A DNA stretch of 64,000 nucleotides, from positions 1 to 64,000 of the forward strand of contig JAUWAY010000004.1 in the NCBI GenBank assembly GCA_030601845.1, written 5' to 3'. This DNA is from Phycisphaerae bacterium. Its GTDB lineage: Bacteria > Planctomycetota > Phycisphaerae > Sedimentisphaerales > Anaerobacaceae. Below are positions 46,563 to 54,896 of the stretch, piece by piece. Within the stretch, counting starts at the first letter, position 1. Each line of letters opens with the position of its first letter. Both the position numbers and the translations under genes were made by a program. The notes beneath the pieces were generated by a model. That model did no database searches, was not told the DNA's origin, and worked only from the letters and a program-made list of their open reading frames with translations.

Positions 46563-47654
46563 TTACTTATTCGAATAGAAACCACGACAGGCAATTTGCA
46601 GTTTCTCGCCACCTTTTATATTCACAAAAAACGTATCCGTGAAAGTCCTTGATTTACCTTCGGTGGCCGGCGGTGTTATCTCCAGCTCAAAATTATAACG
46701 ATTGCCAATCTTTTCCTGACTCAAAACCTTTATAATATCATTTTTAGATGATGCCGATTCAATCTCGAAATCCTCATCATAATTGTTGAGTATCCACACT
46801 TTCCTTATTGTCGGCTTTTGCGGTTCAGCGTTGAAAACGATAAGAGCCGGCGGGTTAACCTTAAATCTCGGCAGCGCAGTAAAGGAGATAGTGACCAAAT
46901 TACATTCCGGATGGGTCAGACTGATGTTGATAATCCCGTTCAAACCTTTTCGAAGTTTCTCAATGTTAACCTTGGGCTCAAGAGTGAACTTCGTTGCTTG
47001 CACTTCAAGATCTACCTTGGCAGTTATGCAGTCGGCAGTCGATTTGAAGGCCTTTATTGCAAATGGCCGATTATCGAGACTTCTGAGTGTAATCTTCGGA
47101 CAGCCGGCATTTTCATCTTTAAGCAAAAGCTTCAGTGTCTTCGGCTCGTAATCTACCTTCGGTACAATGTTGGCCTTTATGGTCAGTGTAACCCTGGGCC
47201 TTGCCTTGTCGTTGCTGTTCACATACAAACGTTTTGTTATCGGGCCAGGATATCTGCCTGAATTATAACTTACCTCGACGGTCCCGCTTTCGCCCGGCGC
47301 ATATTTCTTCTTATTCTTGCTTAACTTGGCAGTGCCACCACAGCAGGCCTCGATTTTCCCGATTTCCAACAAGCTGTCGCCGGTGTTTGTGAATTTGAAC
47401 TCACCGACTTTCCTTGTCCCCGGACCGATTTTGCCAAAGTCATAAATCATTTGCTCAAAACTAATTTCAGGCCCCGGCTCCTTTCTCTTGACTACAGCTT
47501 GAGTTTCTGCAGGACTAATTACTGGCTTAGCTGCCGTCAACTCAGGTTCGGGCTTTTCTGTCACCCTGACCTGCTCCTGGCAGCCAATCTGCAAAAACAA
47601 AACGAAAGCGGCAACAAATACGATTTTAAATTTTCGGAAACAATCGCGTCTCAT
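46563..47654 (-). CDS. DUF1573 domain lipoprotein
   Basis: 363 aa. N-terminal lipobox FLQIGC, with the Cys as lipidation site near residue 25, so it is membrane-anchored and faces the periplasm. ISFEQMIYDFGKIGPGTRKV with GEFKFTNTGDSLLEIGKIEA is a DUF1573 Ig-like domain. A second and third beta-sandwich follow (IVPKVDYEPKTLKLLLKDE, VNPPALIVFNAEPQKPTIRK). It is the first gene of the minus-strand run that leads through the cytochrome to the gsp genes. Confidence 0.85.
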   Translation of the reverse strand: MRRDCFRKFKIVFVAAFVLFLQIGCQEQVRVTEKPEPELTAAKPVISPAETQAVVKRKEPGPEISFEQMIYDFGKIGPGTRKVGEFKFTNTGDSLLEIGKIEACCGGTAKLSKNKKKYAPGESGTVEVSYNSGRYPGPITKRLYVNSNDKARPRVTLTIKANIVPKVDYEPKTLKLLLKDENAGCPKITLRSLDNRPFAIKAFKSTADCITAKVDLEVQATKFTLEPKVNIEKLRKGLNGIINISLTHPECNLVTISFTALPRFKVNPPALIVFNAEPQKPTIRKVWILNNYDEDFEIESASSKNDIIKVLSQEKIGNRYNFELEITPPATEGKSRTFTDTFFVNIKGGEKLQIACRGFYSNK

Positions 47655-48025
47655 ATTCTAAACTCCAGATTAAATCGTGATACAACTTTCACCTAATTCA
47701 CAAACACTTTTAGTTTAACAAAAAGAACGCCTCTAAGCAAGCCTTTTCCGATTCATATTGGCAGGTGTCCCGCCCCTGATACGGCTGGCCCAAATTCTCG
47801 GCAATTTTAGGACCAAAAATGGCAAAATTTCCTCACCAGCAAAGACCGACCATACCTTTCGAGATTTTAATTGTTCAAATATGGCTTTACAGCCGATATT
47901 TTAAGGAGCCCCATTTTGCAACATATTAGGTTCTCATTTTGCGATTTATCGCAAAATGAGGGCCCTTGCAAAATGAGGGCACAACCGTTACCATAGGGCA
48001 AACGGGAATTGCTAAGGAGCAGACG
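47655..48025. repeat. Divergent intergenic stretch with palindromic elements
   Basis: No gene. A half copy (CCCATTTTGCAACATATT, 47910-47927) is followed by a perfect 13-bp stem CTCATTTTGCGAT (47933-47945) / ATCGCAAAATGAG (47948-47960) and a third arm (GCAAAATGAGGGC, 47968-47980). Related to the element inside the cytochrome gene. Confidence 0.7.
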
Positions 48026-49009
48026 ATGGACAGACAAACTACGGAAGTATCAGTAGTGGTGCCGCTGCTGAATGAGCAGGATAATGTCGGCCCACTCTAT
48101 GAGCAAATCACGAAAACCTTAACCGGCAAATTCAATTACGAAATAATATTCGTTGATGACGGCAGCAGCGATGACAGCTTCACCATATTGAGCCGGTTGC
48201 AAAAGGCCGACAACAAAGTCCGGGTCATTCACTTCCGCAAGAACTTCGGCCAAACCGCAGCTCTCAGTGCCGGCTTTGCCCACACACGGGGCAAAATTGT
48301 TGTCGCAATTGATGCCGATTTGCAAAACGACCCTGCGGATATACCCAAAATGGTTGCCAAACTTGACGAAGGATTTGACGTCGTCAGCGGCTGGAGAAAA
48401 AAAAGGCACGACAATGCCCTCACCAGACTGATCCCTTCCAAAATCGCCAACTGGCTGATTGCTAAAATTACAGGTGTTAAGCTCCACGATTTCGGCTGCA
48501 CGCTCAAAGCATACCGCAGAGAGGTCCTCGCCGAAACAAAACTCTACGGCGAAATGCACCGCTTCATCCCCGCTTTGGCGAGCTGGTCCGGGGCCAGAAT
48601 CACCGAAATGGTCGTCAACCACAGACCCAGAACCGCCGGCGCCGCCAAGTACGGCCTGGGACGAACAGTAAAAGTGGTTTTAGACCTTATCACGGTCAAG
48701 TTCCTCGGCTCGTTTTCCACCAAGCCAATCTATATCTTTGGCGGCATGGGACTGGCAACTGCACTCTGCGCGGTTGCCTCCGGCTTGGCCGTGCTCTATC
48801 AAAAATTCATCTCTGATTCACATCTGTCTATGAACAGAAACCCACTGCTGGTTCTGACAGCCGTGCTGATTACAACTACCATCCAGTTCATTCTGATGGG
48901 CCTGCTTGCCGAGCTTTTAGTCCGGACATATCACGAATCACAAAACCGCCTGACCTATGTCATCAAAGAGATACTCGAATCGACCGATGAAAGCGGAGAG
49001 CAGAAATGA
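48026..49009 (+). CDS. Glycosyltransferase family 2, dolichyl/undecaprenyl-phosphate sugar transferase-like
   Basis: 327 aa from ATG 48026; AAGGAG (48014-48019) sits 6 nt upstream. GT-A domain: SVVVPLLNEQDNVGPLYEQI, EIIFVDDGSSDDSF, VVAIDADLQNDPADIP and the RPRTAGAAKYGLGR near 205 typical of GtrB/DPM-like enzymes. Two C-terminal membrane helices (GLATALCAVASGLAVLY, LTAVLITTTIQFILMGLLAE). It would load a sugar onto a polyprenyl phosphate for the GT39-like protein encoded next; the genes overlap by 4 nt. Confidence 0.92.
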   Translation: MDRQTTEVSVVVPLLNEQDNVGPLYEQITKTLTGKFNYEIIFVDDGSSDDSFTILSRLQKADNKVRVIHFRKNFGQTAALSAGFAHTRGKIVVAIDADLQNDPADIPKMVAKLDEGFDVVSGWRKKRHDNALTRLIPSKIANWLIAKITGVKLHDFGCTLKAYRREVLAETKLYGEMHRFIPALASWSGARITEMVVNHRPRTAGAAKYGLGRTVKVVLDLITVKFLGSFSTKPIYIFGGMGLATALCAVASGLAVLYQKFISDSHLSMNRNPLLVLTAVLITTTIQFILMGLLAELLVRTYHESQNRLTYVIKEILESTDESGEQK

Positions 49010-50898
49010 GTAAAGGTGCCCGAAGAAACAGGCCATCAGGAAAACGACTGAAACCACACAGACAAAAAGTAACCACTTCCACTAAAGAACAGAGCAAAAA
49101 GAATTTTAGGGGTCCCTTTGTAGTTTTCGCCCTGATAGCAATTCTGGCAGCAATCCCCTTTTCTATGGGTAAGTACTTCGAGTTCAACACGCCCGGACCT
49201 TTCGACAGTGGGGCGTATGTCTATTCAGCCAAACACATAATTGACGGCGCCGAAATCGGCGTAGAGGAAAAGCCCAGCGCCCAACTTGGCACGCTGCTGG
49301 TCAATATGCTGGGAGTATGGCTGTTCGGATTTAGCGAAACCGGGCCGGAGCTTATACAAATGTTTCTTCAGGCCACTGCCCTGGTGCTGATGTTTGTTGC
49401 TATGCGAAAACTCTTTGGCACGCTACCGGCGGCGATAGGTGTTGTTATTGCCTCCGTTTACCTTTCTGCGCCGCTTATCGCAAAGTTTGGCAACGTCAAA
49501 GAGCAATATATGGTCGCCTTTATGATGATGGCAATTAGCTGCTTTGTCCTGCATCAGCTCACCGGCCGATGGTGGTATGCCTTCCTGGCCGGTGCATTAG
49601 TAAGCTGGGCACCTTTATTTAAGGCAACAGGCACCGCCGCTATAGGCGCGATTGGTCTGTTTGTGATTGCACAGCCGCTGCTAAAGAACAGAACCTGGAA
49701 GCAAACAGGTCTTGACATATTGCTTTTACTGGCAGGTGCGGCAGCAGCTATTGGCCCACTGTATATCTGGATAATCGGCTGGAACGTAAAGATGGGTTTG
49801 CCGTATTCTTTCGCGTGGACGACGCTGGCAAAGTTCCTCCCGGCCGCCCCGGGTGCCGAGCAGGCCAAAACGGCAGTGGGTTATGTTGGTGCAAGCCGAA
49901 AACTCGTACCCTTTTCACAGCAATGGCCCATGGTATTGCGATACTACGGCTTGCTCATACTGCCCATCACTCTGGCAGCTGGTGCGATTGTTGCGAGAAT
50001 CGGCAGGATGATTTGGGCAGCACTCTCGCCGGAAAAAACCAAACGAAAAACGTATGACCGCTTTGTGCTGCTTTTCGCCGTTTGGTGGATTCTGGATATG
50101 GCATTTATCTGGATAAGCCCGCGTTCTTACGAGCAGTATTATCTGCCGTTAAACGCCTCAGCCGCAATGTTAGGTGGATACTTGATTGCGCTTTACCACG
50201 ACAAAGTAAGCACTGCCGTGTTCAAAAGTAAGTGGGTAGTAGTGGGGCTTGCCGGGTTCTTGCTAATGATAATTATGTCGTGGCATATATTCTTCGGCAT
50301 AAAGAAAAGCCCGCACTCGGGTATGAGCTACGGCGGAAAACGAAGAGGTTACTCCCAAAAGCTGGACGAAATTTCTCAACGCCGCAAGAACAACTGGATA
50401 GGCTCCTGGGAAGAAGTAGGCGAATATATCCGCAATCGTTCTACCCCCGATGATAAGATTTACGTATGGGGCTGGTACCCAGGGATATATGTTAAAGCCC
50501 AGCGATTTAGCTCTGCCGCTAATGCCTGTATGATAGCCCGGACGGCACCGAAGAGACTCGAAGAGATACTCACCGCTCTGCTGACCGAATTCGAGCAGGA
50601 TATGCCAAAGTTTATAGTTGACAGCCGAAAACGCCACATACCGATGGAAAGGCCGCCCTATGAATTATGGCCGATTGTGCTCAAGGGGTTTATGGGGGCT
50701 GAGGAAGCCAGGTTTTTGTTGCTGGATAAAAAAGAAATTGCTCGATATGACGCCGAGTGGAGTGCCTGGCTGCACGAGCGGTTCGACCAGGACGAGGCAC
50801 TTCGATATGAGGCGATGAAACCCTTCAGAGAATTCGTTAGGAAAAACTACAAAATCGTGCAAATGTTCGGGCAACATGTTCTTTTCCAGCGGAAATAG
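49006..50898 (+). CDS. Membrane glycosyltransferase, GT39/ArnT-like
   Basis: 630 aa. Around 11-12 membrane helices. The first extracytoplasmic loop has NTPGPFDSGAYVYSAKHI, with an acidic motif as in GT39/GT83 enzymes that use polyprenyl-phosphate sugars. A soluble C-terminal portion (about residues 440-630) includes DDKIYVWGWYPGIYVKAQR. Its overlap with the GT2 gene suggests it uses that enzyme's lipid-linked product to glycosylate an exported target. Acceptor unknown. Confidence 0.8.
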   Translation: MSKGARRNRPSGKRLKPHRQKVTTSTKEQSKKNFRGPFVVFALIAILAAIPFSMGKYFEFNTPGPFDSGAYVYSAKHIIDGAEIGVEEKPSAQLGTLLVNMLGVWLFGFSETGPELIQMFLQATALVLMFVAMRKLFGTLPAAIGVVIASVYLSAPLIAKFGNVKEQYMVAFMMMAISCFVLHQLTGRWWYAFLAGALVSWAPLFKATGTAAIGAIGLFVIAQPLLKNRTWKQTGLDILLLLAGAAAAIGPLYIWIIGWNVKMGLPYSFAWTTLAKFLPAAPGAEQAKTAVGYVGASRKLVPFSQQWPMVLRYYGLLILPITLAAGAIVARIGRMIWAALSPEKTKRKTYDRFVLLFAVWWILDMAFIWISPRSYEQYYLPLNASAAMLGGYLIALYHDKVSTAVFKSKWVVVGLAGFLLMIIMSWHIFFGIKKSPHSGMSYGGKRRGYSQKLDEISQRRKNNWIGSWEEVGEYIRNRSTPDDKIYVWGWYPGIYVKAQRFSSAANACMIARTAPKRLEEILTALLTEFEQDMPKFIVDSRKRHIPMERPPYELWPIVLKGFMGAEEARFLLLDKKEIARYDAEWSAWLHERFDQDEALRYEAMKPFREFVRKNYKIVQMFGQHVLFQRK

Positions 50899-51633
50899 AT
50901 GAAAAAGGTGGCAGAATTGATGGATAAGGACGTGAAGAAGGAACAAGAACACTATGATGAAGCCTGGCGGAGAGGGTTCGTGGTAGGCAGAGAAGAATAT
51001 GGAAACCTGCAGACGAATTTAGAATTCCTGGCAGAAATTAACCTGCTCAAGCCGAGCGATAAGATTTTAGAACTCGGCTGTGGTATTGGCAGCGTAGTGT
51101 TTGAACTGAGCAGGCAGGGATATAATATTACAGGTACAGATATCTCACGCGAAGCAATAGCTTACGGTCTTAAAAAATACGGCGAGATAAAGCTGCAAGT
51201 GCAGGCGGCGGAAGCTTTACCCTACGAAAACCAATCTTTCGATGTTGTGTTGAGCTTCGACTTGTTAGAGCATATCGAGCAGGTGGATAAACACGTAAGT
51301 GAAGTTGCCCGCATTCTTCGCACAGATGGTTATTACCTCTTCGAGACACCGAATAAGTATAGCAATGTTATTTGGGAAACATTCCACACAAGGTCACTGC
51401 GATGGCGGCGATACCACCCTTCGCTCCATTCGCCGGCGCAGCTCAGGCGCCGATTGTCCAAGCACGGATTCGAAGTACGATTTGTCAAAATGAATCTGAT
51501 AAGTGAATTTACCATCAAGAAATTGCAGAAGCTTGGGCCGGTAGGCTCCATTATTAAGCATATAAACTTTCGCCGCTTGCCTCTTATCCTGCAAACGAAT
51601 TTATATGTCATCGCCTGTAAAATAAGAGACTAA
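50899..51633 (+). CDS. Class I SAM-dependent methyltransferase
   Basis: 244 aa. Motif I ILELGCGIGSVVFELSRQGY, motif II ITGTDISREAIAYG, motif IV SFDVVLSFDLLEHIEQ, then RILRTDGYYLFETPN. Starts one base after the GT39-like stop; an in-frame ATG 21 nt later with AAGGTGG ahead is an alternative start. Probably modifies the glycan made by its neighbours. Confidence 0.88.
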   Translation: MKKVAELMDKDVKKEQEHYDEAWRRGFVVGREEYGNLQTNLEFLAEINLLKPSDKILELGCGIGSVVFELSRQGYNITGTDISREAIAYGLKKYGEIKLQVQAAEALPYENQSFDVVLSFDLLEHIEQVDKHVSEVARILRTDGYYLFETPNKYSNVIWETFHTRSLRWRRYHPSLHSPAQLRRRLSKHGFEVRFVKMNLISEFTIKKLQKLGPVGSIIKHINFRRLPLILQTNLYVIACKIRD

Positions 51634-51900
51634 CAAGTTCAAACTGAGCCGTTCTTCGCTTGAATACGCCCAGAAACGTCAGAAACACGATTTTTGCTGA
51701 AGTTTGAGCAAAAATAAAGCGTTTTTGAATTTAATATAACCTCTTATTAAAAATGGAGTTACGCAAAGAATCAGCCTAAAAACGGTCAGTTTGAGTAACA
51801 AACATTTTCCGATTTTTTTGTTGAAATAATCTACGCGTTGTGCTAAATTATAATTGTCGTTAGAATCCAGATCAGCAGCGGTTTTGACAGCAATCAAAGG

Positions 51901-51996
51901 AGGGGAAGCGCTTGTTTTTTGCGGAGTTTTCCCCTTAATAGAGAAATGACGTTGAAGGTTCTGCTTGTGCTCGCAGTGCACAAGGAGCCGATGCTC
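51901..51996 (+). promoter_or_regulatory. Three-hairpin structured leader candidate
   Basis: AGGGGAA (51901-51907) pairs with TTCCCCT (51929-51935); CTTGTGC (51964-51970) pairs with GCACAAG (51978-51984); GAGC (51985-51988) pairs with GCTC (51993-51996). A 19-codon ORF (51946-52005) overlaps the last two and is followed by AAGGAGG at 52004-52010. The 485-nt stretch 51634-52119 has no larger gene. Confidence 0.4.
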
Positions 51997-52119
51997 AAAT
52001 GGTAAGGAGGTAGCGATACGCAATTATATTAGCTTAATTTCCGCAGGATTTCATTACGCTTATACTGGTGCACAAAGGGTGCGCTAAAATATTAACGACT
52101 TTTTAAGGAGAAGATAGAA

Positions 52120-53550
52120 ATGAGAAATGCAAGTATGACAATTTTGATAGTTTTGGCACTGTGCGGCTCCGTATGGGCCGTAGAGGTGCTGGAACCGGGC
52201 TATGTTGTACAAACGTATGCGACCTATTCTGAACCAGGGATTGGCCGTACAGGAGCAATGACGTTTGCTGGAGATGGCAATCTGTATGCCACGCACCGAG
52301 CTAACGCAACTATATGGCGGATTGCTCCGGGAGGGGTGGCAAGCGAATTTGTCAACAACCTTATAGACCCAATTGGAATTGAGTGGGCAGGTGGCACCAG
52401 CTATGGTAACTATCTTTATGTCGTTGAATATCAAACATGGGCGGGGGCAATAATTAGGGTTGGTTTGGATGGAACAACTTCTACTCTTGCTTCTTTGAGT
52501 TCGCCCGCTCATGCCTCAGCTCCTTTAGGTCTGGATAGAACCGGCAGCTATAATGGACATCTTTATTTTGGATCAACTGGGCAAGACCACACTTTTAGAG
52601 TAGATACTGCTGGCAACGTTACGATGTTTAGCAACTTCCCGGGCTGGACAGATGGAGGCGGACCAACTGATATTGCTTTTGACACAGGAACAGATTACGG
52701 CGGACTGATGTATATGACGACGTCGTTTTCCCATACACCAAGGGTGAGCGGTGTTTTCACGTTGGACACAAGTGGCAACGCAAGCAGGTTTGCCCCTGCT
52801 TTAGTTGCAGCCCAGCGGCTTGCATTCGACCCATTAGGGGATTTCAGCGGGGGGCTGTTCGTAGTTGGAAGATTATTGGCCCAGTCAAACGCGCTTTGGC
52901 GAGTCGGTCCGGACGGCACAGCTACAGAATTTGCCAGAGGAACAATATCAACCCCTTACGGCTTGGCATTTGGTCCTGATGGAGCGATGTATGTGGCTGA
53001 GTATAATGAGACTAGCGAGACAGTTATCATCAGCCAAATCAGGCTTGTAGCTCCCCGCGAAGTTGCCATTGACATCAAACCTGGAAGCTGTCCGAATCCG
53101 CTTAATGTCAAGAGCCGGGGAGTGCTTCCTGTAGCCATCTTGGGGTCAGAGGATTTGGACGTAAACACCATTGAAGTAGCCTCTATTCGTTTGGCCGGCG
53201 TTGCACCGGTCCGCAATAGCTATGAAGATGTAGCTACTCCCGTACCGGATGGGAACGAGTGTGAATGCACCACAGAAGGTCCTGACGGCTACACCGACCT
53301 TGCACTTAAGTTCAAAACTCAGGACATTGTAAGTGAACTTGGCGAAGTCGCCGATGGTGAGGTACTGGTGCTAACCCTTACGGGTTGTCTGTTCGATGGT
53401 ACAATTATAGAGGGCCAAGATTGCATCGTCTCCGTAGGAAACGCTGGTAGAAGACCAAAGGGTGACCTCAATGCCGACGGTATGATTGATTTTAGCGACT
53501 TTGCGATTTTCTCCAATGAGTGGCTATCGAAGTTTCCATTGGCTGAATAA
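52120..53550 (+). CDS. Secreted beta-propeller protein with C-terminal dockerin-like motif
   Basis: 476 aa. SD AAGGAG 10 nt before ATG. Signal peptide MTILIVLALCGSVWAVE. Residues about 25-310 are SMP-30/NHL-like blades (GDGNLYATHRANATIWRIAP, GGTSYGNYLYVVEY, AFGPDGAMYVAEYN). A domain with VAIDIKPGSCPNPLNVKSRG (about 313-430) is widespread in secreted planctomycete and archaeal proteins. The end GDLNADGMIDFSDFAIFSNE is a dockerin-like calcium motif. It probably binds or acts on glycans outside the cell. Confidence 0.82.
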   Translation: MRNASMTILIVLALCGSVWAVEVLEPGYVVQTYATYSEPGIGRTGAMTFAGDGNLYATHRANATIWRIAPGGVASEFVNNLIDPIGIEWAGGTSYGNYLYVVEYQTWAGAIIRVGLDGTTSTLASLSSPAHASAPLGLDRTGSYNGHLYFGSTGQDHTFRVDTAGNVTMFSNFPGWTDGGGPTDIAFDTGTDYGGLMYMTTSFSHTPRVSGVFTLDTSGNASRFAPALVAAQRLAFDPLGDFSGGLFVVGRLLAQSNALWRVGPDGTATEFARGTISTPYGLAFGPDGAMYVAEYNETSETVIISQIRLVAPREVAIDIKPGSCPNPLNVKSRGVLPVAILGSEDLDVNTIEVASIRLAGVAPVRNSYEDVATPVPDGNECECTTEGPDGYTDLALKFKTQDIVSELGEVADGEVLVLTLTGCLFDGTIIEGQDCIVSVGNAGRRPKGDLNADGMIDFSDFAIFSNEWLSKFPLAE

Positions 53551-53702
53551 TCCGCCTCCACGTATATAATTTGAGTTTGTGCTCGAAGGCGTGGTTTTGT
53601 TGATTTACAAAGCCACGCCTTAAGTTTATATTATGCAGGTTTCCGGAAGGGAGCTGAAAGAACAGGTATCAAGCTCAAGGACCTTATTTTCATAGCCAGG
53701 CA

Positions 53703-54896
53703 ATGAAAATACTAATGCTCAATTATGAGTTTCCGCCGATCGGTGGCGGTGGGGGCAAGGCGCACCTGTCTCTATTGAGACAATATGCTGGTAATAGCGA
53801 GTTGAAAGTAGATGTATTAACTTCAGCACCAAAGCCGGGCTTCTTTAAGGAAAACTTCTCCGAAAACATCACTATCTACAAAGTTGGCGTGCACAAAAAG
53901 AATCTTCACTTCTGGCGTAAAATCGAGGTGATTGAATGGCTGTTCAAAGCCAAGCTTCACTACCGCAGAATGTTACGCAGCACTAATTACGATTTAGTGC
54001 ACGCATTTTTTGGCTTTCCTACCGGCTGGCTCTGTTATCGAACAGCAAAGAAACTGCCTTACATAATCTCGCTGCGTGGCTCGGATGTGCCGGGCCGGCA
54101 TGCAAGGTTAAAAGTTGACTATAAGCTCTGCGGGCCTGTCTTCAGGGCCATTTGGAAAAAGGCGACGGCTTTGGTGGCGTGCAGTGAGGGCCTGAAGAAT
54201 CGAGCTCTAAGGTTCCTACCGTCGGTGGCCATTGACGTTATTCCAAATGGCGTCGAACTGGACCTTTTTTCTCCTGCACAAACCGCCGAAGAAGCAGATG
54301 CACTTGCTGCAAGGCGGGAGCCCATCAAGCTTCTGACCGTGGGTAGATTATCTGTTACCAAGCGAGTGGAAATGCTGATTGATGCCGTCGAGACTTTGCA
54401 TCGAGATGGCTGTAAGGTCCATTTCACCATAGTCGGCGGCGGGGCAATGCAGCAGAAGCTAAAACAAATTGTACTGCAAAGGAATCTTAGCAGCGTTATT
54501 GAAATAACCGGCAGAATCGACGCAGAGAAGATGCCGCAAGTTTATCGTCAAAGTGATATTTTTGTAAGCGCGACTATGCAGGAAGGAATGAGCAATGCGA
54601 TGCTTGAAGCAATGGCCTCAGGCCTGCCGATAATCACTACTCGCTGCGAAGGTCTCGAAGAGCTTATAGCAGACAACGGGATTATCGTGGAACAGCCCAA
54701 TGACCGGGACATTGCCGCTGCAATCAGACTGCTCATTGAGGACCGCCAGGCCTACAAGCAAATGTCCGCTGCATCAAGAAAACGAGCAGCTTTGTTTACC
54801 TGGTCTTCTGTGGCCAGCCGATATATTGAATATTACCGGAAAATCCTAAAGAACAAAAAAACCGGACTACAGAGAAGCAATATATGTGTGGCATAG
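53703..54896 (+). CDS. Glycosyltransferase family 4 (GT-B)
   Basis: 397 aa. MKILMLNYEFPPIGGGGGKA, IISLRGSDVPGRHARL, LLTVGRLSVTKRVEMLIDA and the E(x7)E EGMSNAMLE followed by GLPIITTRCEG are standard GT4 features. The stop overlaps the asnB start by 13 nt. Confidence 0.92.
   Translation: MKILMLNYEFPPIGGGGGKAHLSLLRQYAGNSELKVDVLTSAPKPGFFKENFSENITIYKVGVHKKNLHFWRKIEVIEWLFKAKLHYRRMLRSTNYDLVHAFFGFPTGWLCYRTAKKLPYIISLRGSDVPGRHARLKVDYKLCGPVFRAIWKKATALVACSEGLKNRALRFLPSVAIDVIPNGVELDLFSPAQTAEEADALAARREPIKLLTVGRLSVTKRVEMLIDAVETLHRDGCKVHFTIVGGGAMQQKLKQIVLQRNLSSVIEITGRIDAEKMPQVYRQSDIFVSATMQEGMSNAMLEAMASGLPIITTRCEGLEELIADNGIIVEQPNDRDIAAAIRLLIEDRQAYKQMSAASRKRAALFTWSSVASRYIEYYRKILKNKKTGLQRSNICVA

Noticed and set aside
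51821-51854. Promoter TTGAAA...TATAAT ahead of the structured leader
   Set aside because: Spacing is 22 bp, too long for a standard sigma-70 promoter.
51946-52010. c-di-GMP (GEMM) riboswitch suggested by GGAGGTAGC near 52006
   Set aside because: The rest of the GEMM consensus is missing.
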